This document shows positions 37,701 to 48,126 of a DNA stretch of 64,000 bases, piece by piece. Position 1 is the first letter of the stretch; every line of letters begins with the position of its first letter. Source of the DNA: Callaeas wilsoni (Eukaryota; Chordata; Aves; Passeriformes; Callaeidae). The stretch is from the NCBI GenBank assembly GCA_013398955.1, contig VWPU01011587.1, forward strand, positions 62,001 through 126,000, written 5' to 3'. The translations under genes and the position numbers were made by a program. Under the pieces are notes generated by a model that was not told the DNA's origin, ran no database searches, and saw nothing but the letters and a program-made list of their open reading frames with translations.

Positions 37701-40700
37701 AAAATTATAAACCACACAGAGAGCTAAAATAGCAGTGAGATAAAGCAGGGAGGGGCTGGTGCAAGCTGAGGCTGTGCACACTGGCACACACAGCTTGGGG
37801 TGGGCTGGGACTCTGCTGGGACACAATCTGTACAGGTCTGAAACTCAGTGCTGGGATTGTATTTGCAAGCTCAATGAAGCCCTGGAAAAAGAAACAGAGG
37901 CAAAAAATTTTTAAAGATAACCATATAAAAGGATCCAAAACCTGAGGTGGTGTCCACTGAATAGCAAAGTGTTTCTGCTTCTGTCAGTCTAAAACCCAGC
38001 TTATGTCTTCAAGGAACAGGCTCCCTTTTCCCATTTTTTTTTTCATTTTTTATGTCCAGCCACAAATACTTCCCTTATATCACTTGAAGAGTGTTTTAAT
38101 GCTTTTACTTGCATTTCTTGCCTGTTATGAGGGCATGCAGAAAAACAAAACAGTAACATGGATGAGAAAAAGTTGACTGAATCTTCCTAAAACTCAAGAC
38201 AGGCTTCAAATGAGAAGAGGGCAAGGTTTTTACTCTATTTTTATTTCAATTGGAAACAGCTGCTCACCCTTAATTGTGATTCTGATGAAAACAGACAAGC
38301 ATGACCTGTTGAGCACTATTGGCCCTATAGTATTTTCCAGGTTCTGCAATTAGTAATATGTCAAACAATGGGATATTTGTGCATGAAGAGGAGATGCAAA
38401 AAATATTTCCCTACAGTAGGTGACTGCCTAGAGGCTGATTTGATTTACTGAATGGAGAGAATGGCACTCTTCTAAACTCGTTCACAGTTAAAATAACTCC
38501 TACCCAGATCATCTAAAAAATGTCCTGCTCAAGACAAAGAATGCCCCCTAGGCACAGATATAAAAATAATGGGTATTGTCTATTAGCATGCTGTCTTGGA
38601 GTTTGGAGTTAAGTTAGGGCCATACCATCACTAGGAAGGAGTATGGTGTTTTCAGAGAGGCAACAAGGTGTTTTACATTCATAACTGCATGGATATGAGA
38701 AGACTGGAGACTTTCAGAGGCAGGAGGAGAGGAGGAGACTGGGAAGACTGAAGCAGCACACGACTGTCTGAAAGGTCAGATCATCTGGAAGGGTACCTGG
38801 TGAACACAGGACTCAGGGGGATCTTACCAATTCAAAGCCATCTGAAAGGATAACAGTTGCTCCTTTTTAATCAGTTCTGCTCATCTTGTTACCTGTCTAG
38901 TCACCATTTTCATGCAGAAAGAGTGGCCACAATTAGTGCATTAAGTACCCTATATTGACTCTGCAAAGGTGCCTATGAGCATTTCTGGACACTAAAATAC
39001 AGGCTGGAAGAATCACACATCATGTTTTTATCTCCCACATATCAATACTTAGAAATGTTCAGACCATTTTGAAGTTCCACTTCAGCCCCTGGGTGCAAAA
39101 ATCTTCCATCATGTGTAACGAGACCAGAGAAAGGAGACTCTGGCCCACCCATTGACCACCATCCCTCTAAATGTTGTATCTCAAAGTGTCACCAACTGCC
39201 ACAGCAGGCCACAGACACAATTTTCCCTTCTGAGTGTCATGAATTAACTTCAGAGACAAGAGGATGTCTCATCAAGCCTTTTTTTCTCTCCACTGACAAG
39301 ATGACCCCTTCCAGAAGTGGCTGTTTGCTTTCCTTTGGAAACAAATGTATGGTTTCAACTAAAGGAGAAAGCAGTGCTTGGATGAGCAAAGGGGACATTG
39401 CCCTGAATCTGAGATATTAAATATCTCACTGTTAAAAGGACAATGTGTATTGTAATTGCTCATCAGATTTTCTTAAAGAGAGCTAGATGAGCCATGCAAT
39501 AACTTTAAGGTCTCAGATTTCCATTAGAAAAGGAAACATAGATTCTGGGTATAGTAAAGTGTTTGCAAGTTGTTTTTCAAGTAAATAAATATGTCGATAT
39601 ATATTTGGAAAATTTTCAAAGTAAGACTATTAATGAAAATAATCACTATGAAATAGATTTGGAAAGTAAAGGCATATTTTTGGTACCAAATGCAATGTGC
39701 CGTTTTCCAATTCTTGATGCCCTCTGGCATAGCGTAGCCTATATCTATGTTGTCACCTCTGACCCAGGTGTGTTCATCTAAACTTCCTATTGGGAATGAT
39801 CCTTGGACCATGCAATATGATATTCTGTATTTTATGTAAGAGAAAAATATAATCTAAGAATCATCTGTATCAAAACACTTTTCTGATTTTTTTAGATAGA
39901 ATAAATATAATTACTGCCAAGAAAGATAAACTAAATTAATTCCTCAGTGGCAAATGACATATTTCTATTCTAAAATACTACCTGATTCCTTTATTTACTC
40001 TCCCCACAGGTCTTCATAGTCATATATTTCTTTTAAGACAAACTGCTTAGATTTCACACTAATAAATAGGAGTTTAGTAATTACATTATCTATGGGATGA
40101 TTCATATAAATCAAACACTCATAGATCCTACTCTTAATGCCCATATATATAAAAAGACCTTACACATTTTACAGAGATATGGGGTTGTAGATGGGTGCAT
40201 AGATACGATGGCAGCACTCACAATAAGACAGAGAACATAAGTGTAATATTTCAGAGATCCAAGGGACCCATTAAATAATCTTGGCTTATTTCTCAAACAG
40301 CTGTTGATAAGAAGTACTTAACATGTTAATTAAAAATTTGCCACTGATTACAGCTGCAGCTTCCTACTCAGCATGATTGAAATGGCAACTGATAATTATT
40401 TGAATGTGAACACAACTGCCGTGGTCATTCAGGAACACAGAAGGGTGCAATGTTACTGCTGCTGACAGCCTTGGGGAAAGAGGTGAATGATTCTGTGCTT
40501 CTTGGCAAATTCCCCATCTCCTGCACCTGCCCGGACAACTCAGGAAACTATTTCAAATATGCAACAGCACTAGCCTCTTTTTTAAAAAAAAAGAAGTACA
40601 GCCCAAGACAAGGTTATTTTCTTGTTCAATTTTAAAGAAATTACATATGGGCAAATCTACTAGTTTATTGTCTGTTGGAGCAAAGGAATGCTCTTCAGAC

Positions 40701-41435
40701 TCTGTCTCAGTGGCAGGATTAGGAGATGCCACTGGAAAAGAACTGATTGATGAATAAGTACTAGGGAGTAATCAACATATCGTATGTGTTGCATGTGAAA
40801 GGGCATCCTCATCCATGAAATCTGCCATATGCTGAGGTGGCTTTTTTTAAAAAAAAATTAAAAGCCCTAACCAAATGAAAGAAGACTTAAAGTCCCAAAC
40901 TGTCATTTTAGATGTTATCAAAGATGGACAGAAGATTCCTTTGGGAATAGAGGGAAACAGCTGAGATGAACAGAAACTTCTGTTATTTGTGTCATTTTTG
41001 AGAGGCTCTGTTTCTTTGAAGACAGAGCAAGACAAATAAAAAAGAAAAAAAGCAAAAAAAACCAACAATAAAGAGAAAAAGAGAAAAGCTCTTTAATTCA
41101 TCTCCATATCGGACAGTTTTTCTTATCAGAGGAAGACTTACTCCTGGAGGAAGACAAGCCCAGGACTCAGCCTGTCATCCCTTGTGTGTCCAGGCAAGCT
41201 CGTGTCAGCTCCAGGTCACGCAAGAAGGCTTTGTTTTTAGTGCCTGCCCTAGTTGTAAAGTTCACTGCAGTGTTGCAAGATACCAAGCTGGTCAAAGACA
41301 CCTTTTGAAACAGAAATCAAAAGCAGAGGAGTTTTGGAGTTTGGAAAACTAAAGGAATATGATAAACCGTCTTCAAGTTTTTGTCCTCAGCTGACACCTA
41401 GAACCATCTCTTGCTCAGAGACATCTCTTAAATAG
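31723..41435. other. Long unique non-coding interval
   Basis: Nearly 10 kb lacks any recognisable gene or interspersed repeat. Frames stay at or below 133 codons (31957-32358). A MEF2-type ctataaatag lies at 31908-31917 and a TATA-like tataaaag at 35597-35604; both are expected by chance in AT-rich DNA and neither has promoter context. The segment at 36.8-37.7 kb and 39.4-40.4 kb is notably AT-rich. An A-rich patch with C interruptions lies around 41.04-41.09 kb. Confidence 0.55.
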
Positions 41436-41439
41436 GCTT

Positions 41440-42024
41440 TCAAGAGGGACCCCACAGGGTTACAAGCCCTGCCAGCAAACCTCCTGCAATGTGGGCTCCT
41501 CTCTCCGTGGGGCCACAGGTCCTGCCAGGAGCCTGCACCTGCACAGGCTTCCCACAGGGTTACACCCTCCTTCAGGCATCCACCTGCTCTGGTGTGGGTT
41601 CCTCTAGGGGCTGCAGGGGGATCTCTGCTCCAGCATGGCCCTCCGTGAGCTGCAAGGGCACAGCTGCCTCACCCTGGTCTGCACCACGGCCGGATTCCAC
41701 AGGGGAATCTCTGCTCTGGCACCTGGAGCACCTCCTCCCCTCCTTCTTCACTGGCCTTGGTGTCTGCCGGGCTGTTCCTCTCACATATCCGCATTCCTCT
41801 CTCCAGCTGCAGGCTGTTGGGCAGTTTCCTTCCCCTCCACTTCATAAATACGTCACCCCAGGGGCACCTCCACTGTCACTGGTGAGCTCTCCTTGACTGG
41901 TCTCGGTGCCAGCTGGCATTGGCTCTGCCAGACATGGGGGAAGCCTCTGGCAGCTTCTCACAGAAGCCACCCCTGTAGCCCCCTTGTCACCAAACCCTTG
42001 CCACACAATCCTGATACAGCATTG
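41440..42024. mobile_element. GC-rich avian interspersed repeat, LTR-like (family not named)
   Basis: I recognise this segment as a repeat that recurs in many bird genomes and transcripts. Landmarks in order are: caggtcctgccaggagcctg, then ggcatccacctgctctggtg, then ggggaatctctgctctggca, then cctggagcacctcctcccct, then cttcactggccttggtgtct, then agctggcattggctctgcca, and gaagccacccctgtagcccc near the end. The first half contains loosely repeated short units (ctgctc..gtgggctcctc, ggctgcaggggatctctgctcc). It most resembles an endogenous retroviral LTR or its flank (ERVL-like is my best guess). The internal frames at 41489-41896 and 41893-42138 are by-products of its GC-rich sequence. No gag, pol or env is present, so it would be a solitary or truncated copy. 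Orientation is not assigned. Confidence 0.7.
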
Positions 42025-42433
42025 CATTTATTAATTTCTGGCTTCGCATTCCTGTTTACCGGTCACAACTTTGGCACAGTTTCCAAGTTCAGTAAAGATG
42101 GTTTTCTTCTTTGCATTTGTTCATTCTTATTTACTTAACTTTTACTGAAATGTATAAACCATTTTATGAAATGAGCAAAGTGTTCTTTAACAAGTTAGAT
42201 AAGTGCAGGTCTCCATCCAGCCAATGACCCAAACTGAATATTCACGAGGAAGCAAATGTTACCAAGAAACCTGTCTGTGACTTGGATGATTGCTTCTTAC
42301 CAAAGAAACACAACCCAAAATCTCTATTTTTCAGTTTGTTCCAGGAGCAATGGCTTTTGTTTGTTCCTTATGGGTGGCCATCTCCTTTCCTTTCCTCTGG
42401 CACCTGACAAAGTACTCTTGAAAAGCAGAGGTC

Positions 42434-42479
42434 CCTTGGGAGATAGGAAATTTACTCCTTGGGAGATAGGAAATTTACT
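42434..42479. repeat. Exact 23-bp tandem duplication
   Basis: Two identical, abutting 23-base copies (42434-42456 and 42457-42479) begin ccttgggagataggaaattt. Perfect identity indicates a recent duplication by slippage or end joining. It lies about 400 bases past the LTR-like repeat and outside any gene. Confidence 0.95.
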
Positions 42480-44589
42480 GGGTAAAAGGAATGCTACAAA
42501 ACTCAGCTGCTTTAGGAATCTTATCTTGCAGATAGGCTCACTAGACTTGAGTGAGGAGAGTAAATCATTATGGAGTAATTATAAGGCACCTCACATATTC
42601 TGAAATGGCACATTTCAGAATATATATGTGAAGTATATTATTAAGTTATACAACAGCATAATCAGCCACATGGGAACACCTACGAAAAGTCCAGCTCTCA
42701 AGAGGCACAGTCATAAGATGGACATGCATACAAAGAGGGTACTGTATGGTCCCAAAAAATTGTCTTTTGAGAAATGCCATTTCATCATTGAATGGCTATT
42801 TTGCCTGATACTATTCATTTTTATAGGTTGAAGCTATTACTGTTGTTATGGGAATTTTTATCTTAAGAAGGTGGTGATGAGTCACCTAGTCAATTTAGCA
42901 CAAACGAGAATTCACTGGAGGCTTTCTGAATGGTAATGCCTTCCTAAACTCAGAGGTCAATTAAGCAGCTGAAGACTGATTTCCTTTAGGAGAGCTTAGG
43001 CACAGGTGGAAGTAAGAAACATGGTTCGGGTAGGAAATTCCAGCCCAGAAATGATATTGTAGATCTGGAGTTTAACAGGGAGTTTTAATCAGTTAGGAAT
43101 AATGTTTTTATACACCAAAAATGAAAAAGTTTCATGTAAACTTCAGAGGCAATGCCCACCCAGCAGAGCATATGTTTGGGCACCCAGACTACCCATGGGT
43201 CTAGGTATGCAGGGAGCTGCAGTAAGATGTCCAGAATTGTCTAAAAGTCCCACCAGGAAAACTCCTGCCCGCTACCTGGTTATGTTGTTGTGAAGAGTCA
43301 GGAGTTCAGACTCTCATCCTGCCTCATGTTGGTCCGTTGCCCCAAGCCAGCCCATTGCCTCCCCTGCATGGACAAGTAGCCAGGAACACACAGGAAGTTG
43401 TGCCAGGCCCTCCGCTGGGCATGCCCACAGCTCTGCTGTGGTTTCAGCCATAGGACAGGCATCTTTCCATGTGAGGCCAGAGGAAAGCTCTGACAGTGCT
43501 CCTGGGATTCCTTTCCCTCTTTTCAATCCTCTGACGTTTCACCAGTAGCCAGCATAAGAGCAAAGCCAGTGTCATGCTGCATTAACTCTCCTTGCCCCAG
43601 CAGCCACAGCCTCCCAGTGCTGCAGAGGAGTTTGCCGGCTCTCCTGGGAGCAGCCCTCTCTGAGCCCTCACTCCAGTCACTGGTGCCTTTGGACAACTCA
43701 GAGTAGAGGAGATCACACAAGAAGTTTCATGTCTTCCATGCCAACAAATGCAGAGGCAAGGTTTTGGTAATGTGTTCTCTTCAATAAAGAAAAATCTTTC
43801 TTCAAAGATGTTTTTGAATGATAGGGTTTTGTCTTTTAAATGGGCTGTGTTAAGGCTGTGGATGCCCATCTGAAATATTTTCATCACATTGTGAAAGAGA
43901 TATTTTCGCAATATTTTCTTACCAGTTTTTGGAAGTTTTGTCAAACTTACTGGTGTTAAGGATTCCCATAGAAAATTAATTTTCTTTTTCTAATTTTCTT
44001 GGTGCTAGTTGGATGGATTCATACCATTTGTAAAATGCACTGACTGCTGCTATTTCCAAGCAGGGCGTAGAGAACTTGTGGAAAAATTTGTTTTGGAGGT
44101 GCAAGAAGATAACTTAGCAGTTGGTTTAACAGATTAGCAGAAAGGTACCTCTCAGCTGAGAGGCCAACTTTTAAAAGCTGTCGTTATTCTGCCAAAAAGT
44201 AGCCTGGACATTACAAAAGAGACAAATATCAAGACTGGAAAAGCAATTAATCCTTGACAGATACCTTTCAGGAATTGCATATTTCCTGATGTCACTACCT
44301 TTGCATTTGGGTTGGCTTCTAAAAAGATTCAGTGTTATTATCATACATTATCACTCTTGGAAAATGCTGAAACATGGTCTGACAAGAGCTGCAGAACATG
44401 TGCCTGGTTCCATTTTGAAGAAGGTACTCTGGACAGCCACACTGAATCTGAGCCTGAGGGACAGCTTTGATGCCAGTAACCTCAGAGAGAAGGAGCTGCA
44501 TTCCCACAGCATTCATTAGGTATAATGGAAGTGGAAACATAGGTTAGAAAGAATGAAGAGACTAAAATAGCATATGAGAATAGGGGGGT

Positions 44590-44730
44590 TATTTTTACAC
44601 TCCAATGCACACGGAGTGCCCATTAATTTTAATAGGAGCTTTGCAGCGCAATTATTAATAGGAGAACGTGCCCCGTTGTACTCTTTTATGGCACTCTGGC
44701 CATGTTCAGCGACATTGCAAAGGAAGGCCA
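44590..44730. other. Candidate conserved or ancient repeat segment
   Basis: The sequence contains cccattaattttaatagg and, about 30 bases on, gcgcaattattaatagg, giving a short near-repeat of ttaatagga. The phrase gagtgcccattaattttaat followed by aggagctttgc resembles the old dispersed amniote motif in which cattgacttcaatgggagc recurs. It could therefore be an ancient repeat, an exapted conserved element, or neither. Confidence 0.2.
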
Positions 44731-45059
44731 AAGTACTGTCGGCATAGGGGGAATGGAGAAAGGAAATGAAGTGGCTGTAGTAGAGAGGTTCCTACAATAG
44801 AAACCAAGCTTACTTAAGAAATGGGACTAGGGTTTGAGGTCTCTGACAAGACACCGAACCTAAGAAGAGAAGGTCAAGGAAAGGGATCGTACTGCTACAA
44901 GTTACTGTGGAGAGCCCCATTTACTTTTCTCGAAACAGCAGAGAAATACATCTGAAGAGATCATCCAGCTATTAAAACACTTAAATGTTTCAGGCTGTCA
45001 CCGACCTGAAAACCTGGTTGTGTTCATTTGGCCTTAAGGCTGCTGGAAATATTTAAAAA

Positions 45060-45073
45060 CCTCCACGTGGAGG
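45060..45073. promoter_or_regulatory. Perfect palindrome centred on a CACGTG E-box
   Basis: The 14 bases cctccacgtggagg are a perfect palindrome with a canonical CACGTG core, the binding site of bHLH-ZIP factors such as USF and MYC/MAX. About four perfect 14-bp palindromes are expected by chance in 64 kb, and there is no promoter context. Functional significance is therefore unproven. Confidence 0.25.
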
Positions 45074-45360
45074 ATTAATGGGTGCACCATTATCGTGATG
45101 GATGCTGAGTAGCACAAACCAGGTCTCTATATAGGTCTGTTGGGATGGTCAGCAGAGTCTAAGAAGGAAATATTCTGCCCTCCTCTTCCAAAGCCAGGAA
45201 ATGATCTCAGCTGACACACTGGGAATCTGTGTCACTCTGCCTTGCTACATGTCCTGTGTATTACTATTACAGCTAATATTTCTGTACTACCTCGATGGCA
45301 TAATCAGGAACGGTGAGCTTATAGAGCTACATACAAAAACCAATCCCAAAAAGCCAAAAA

Positions 45361-45545
45361 TATTCATAGATTCATAGAATAGTCTGGCCTGGAAAGGACC
45401 TTAAAGGCCATCTTTCGTTCTGGTCCCTCTGCCGTGGGCAAGGACACCTTTCACTAGACCAGGTTCCTCAGAGCCCCATCCAACCTGGCCTTGAACACCT
45501 CCAGGGATGGGGCATTCACAGCTTCTCTGGGCAACCTGATCCTAT
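45361..45545 (-). mobile_element. CR1 LINE 3' tail with octamer repeats
   Basis: The plus strand begins attcatagattcatagaata, two copies of the CR1 terminal octamer in reverse complement. It continues ctggaaaggaccttaaaggc, then cactagaccaggttcctcag, then ccatccaacctggccttgaa, then cacctccagggatggggcat, then ctctgggcaacctgatcc. It is the best-preserved CR1 tail in the window. The element is on the minus strand, 5'-truncated to about 185 bases, and has no coding capacity. The preserved octamer suggests it is one of the younger insertions here. Confidence 0.95.
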
Positions 45546-45549
45546 CTAT

Positions 45550-46350
45550 GAGTATAACATGGGTTTTGCATGTAGCTTTATAAATTCATAAATGAGTATA
45601 GACAAGACGAGGTGAAGTACAACAGTGGGCCAACACATCTGGCTGCAGTCATATCACATTGTTAACTGCATCGTTCTAAGCTGTCTTTCCTACATGTTAT
45701 GAAATGTCAACACTTACATAATGTTAGCATCATGTTTTTACTTTGTGGACCTATTTTTCATTAAATTAAATGCTTACAAGCATCAGTTTAATTTTCCTTC
45801 ATTACAGACATTTTCCTTAGTACAACAAAGAGCTAAAGGAACATAAAAAGTAAATTATTTCTAAAATCCTGGTGCTTTTATGCCCATTAACATTGGCTTT
45901 TCTGATTCAGAGTAGAAGTTAAGATTTATTGAGTGACATCTGGTTAATTAAACGTCTATTTCCTATGGCGTGCTACAGGAATCATAATGCAGAAAGTCAA
46001 CATTGAGAGAGTAATTAAAGTGCACTTAAAGAGCAGAACTAACCTTGTAGTTCACTGTAATTAGAAACAAAATGGGAACAATATGTTTAGAGAATTACCT
46101 CCTTTATTAGGTTGCCATCAACAGAAACCTGTTTATATATTTGAATTCTCATTTTGCAAGCTTCCATTTTACTTGTACCCATCAGTGTAACTTAATATCT
46201 CAGCATGACTGACTATATCACAAATAAGCAGAGCTCAGTTCTCGTTTCAAGACACGCTGTCTCAGAGGCACTGAAGTTACTTTGGCATGCAGCATCTCTT
46301 TCTAGATTTTCATTCCATTTTCTTTGACTGCATCAGCTGCAGAAGATTTA
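45550..46350. other. Candidate conserved non-coding element
   Basis: This is unique AT-rich sequence with very clean texture and no repeats. Homeodomain-type cores are frequent at 45.75-46.25 kb (cattaaattaaatgc, ggttaattaaacgtc, gagtaattaaagtgc, ctgtaattagaaac, tgaattctcattttgcaag). Such a run in unique sequence is typical of vertebrate conserved non-coding elements near developmental genes. No alignment was available, so this is inference. Confidence 0.25.
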
Positions 46351-48010
46351 GAAAGTTACCAATAGTATTGCAGTTATTGGTAAATACCTGTTAGAAAGTG
46401 TAATGCTACAATATCACCAAAACATACAGTGGCCTTTCCCTGGATTTCTATCAGGTTGTGCTTTCAAAGCCCCAGCTGCTTTTTGTGAACAGCAGATTTC
46501 CAAGTGAATCTGGCTGTGAGAGGGAAGGGAGCCTGGGGTAGTAGGGAAGAAATGTCAAGCTGGTCAAGGAATTTTCTACGTTGTGATAAAGTAATGGTAC
46601 CTCTAAACTGAATAGACACAGGTGATCTGTATGGCACGCTGTGTCTTGGCATTATTCAGTTTGCAGATTTGGAGGTGTCCATCCAGCCCTTCCACATCAG
46701 GTGTCACTGCCCACCTGAGCCCTTCACTCAGAGCAGTGTCCGTGTCCCCACCCACCTCCTCCCTCAGCCGACACCTTCCTGCCAGCACAGGGCACCGAGT
46801 CAGCTGCCAGGTGGGGAAATCTGAACCCTCATTTTCATCATAACTGACCTGAAGGAATACTTTAAAATCTTCAGCTGAGATCCACCAAAGCATAAGAAGT
46901 GGCCTCCTTATGTTGGTCCAAGGATTCTGAGTCATAGAGGGCTTGTAAAGTGTAGGAAATGGCCAGAGAACAAATCCTGTTTCAAATCTTTTGTGTTTAG
47001 AATACTACTCTAAGTAAAGTTCAAAGTAAAAAGAAAAATTAAGACATAAAAAAAGATCAGCTAAATCTAAAATCCATGAAGTAATCTCAAGGATTTTTGT
47101 TTTCATCAATGAAGATAAATTTATTTGAGCCTTCTACCTAGGCTACCTAATGTCAGAAATCTCTTCAGCTTGTCAGGGTGGTTACAAAAGGAACAATTAC
47201 AGTGTCTAATATTATGACTTGAAGGAATGCAGAGCAGGATTTAGTAAACATTTATATAAACAAATTGCATTTTTATTCCAATGAATGAGAAAAATTCTCT
47301 TTCATTTATAAAGAACATGAATGTAAGAGGCAAGGCAATACAAGGCAGAGCCTTCTGTGTGCACATGGTGTACAGCAACCTGGAAAAGTGTGCTTTATCA
47401 GGGTTCTGGCATGGGATTGCTGGCAAGAGCTCCCATCTGGTGCAACTCTCACAGGCACAAGGATGACTGCAGGGCTGCAATACCATCGATTTATGAGCTG
47501 CGAGCTGCATCTGGAAGATCAGAAATGAAGCAAATGAGAACTTCTCAACAGCCTGATTCACCTGACCTTGGTACCTACCTGAACAAAGAAAAACCCTCAA
47601 GGTTAAAGGTGAAGACCAGCATAGTGGAGGCATTTTACCTACCCTAACTACTGCCACCATGGCACATGTTTGTTTACAAGAGCTCTAAGGATTCAGACAC
47701 CATGTTTTGCTTCAGCAGAGCATCTAGGCCTTTATTTTCACCCTTTATCAAAAAATCTTGGTGACAATTCCTCCACTGCTCTACCACTGGGTTTCCTGGG
47801 TCAACTCGTCTGAACACCTCTGAACCAAAGGCTTTATCATGTGAACTAACATCATGTAATTTATTTTATATTACTAGCCTCAGCTCAGTTTTACATGTTG
47901 ATTCTCTCTTTGATATGTACCAGCTCCAGGTTTTCCATGGTCTCTCTTTCCTGATGGAAGTTTTGCTATTCGTGAAATAGTCCTTATTTTTAAGAACGCT
48001 TATTACAGAA
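46351..48010. other. Unique non-coding DNA
   Basis: No gene is supported. A 110-codon minus frame at 46603-46935 and a 139-codon minus frame at 47241-47660 are unrecognised. The first lies in a GC-richer patch at 46.65-46.83 kb with an opposing frame over the same bases. Confidence 0.5.
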
Positions 48011-48126
48011 TTAAAAACAAACAAAAAAACAAAACCAGCAATTAAAAAAAAAACCAAACCAAAGCAAAACCAAAAACAAACCCAAAACCAAAAACAAACC
48101 CAAAAAACAAAAACAAAAATGAAAAC
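48011..48126 (+). repeat. CAAAA-type low-complexity tract with an exact 18-bp tandem unit
   Basis: About 115 bases consist almost only of A and C in AAAAC/AACC patterns. Within it, aaaaccaaaaacaaaccc occurs twice in exact tandem (48066-48083 and 48084-48101). It is the largest low-complexity tract in the window. A single-strand bias (A/C on plus, G/T on minus) fits either a microsatellite or an expanded retroposon tail. No retroposon body adjoins it. Confidence 0.9.

Larger units (their letters stand above)
42025..45358. other. Unique non-coding DNA
   Basis: No gene is supported. It contains the exact 23-bp tandem duplication at 42434-42479, a GC-richer patch at 43.15-43.72 kb with opposing short frames, a candidate conserved element at 44.59-44.73 kb, and a 14-bp palindrome at 45060-45073. 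Nothing else stands out. Confidence 0.55.

Noticed and set aside
41489..42138. Two adjacent plus-strand frames in the GC-rich segment as a gene
   Set aside because: The segment is an interspersed avian repeat. Similar frames appear by accident in its copies elsewhere.
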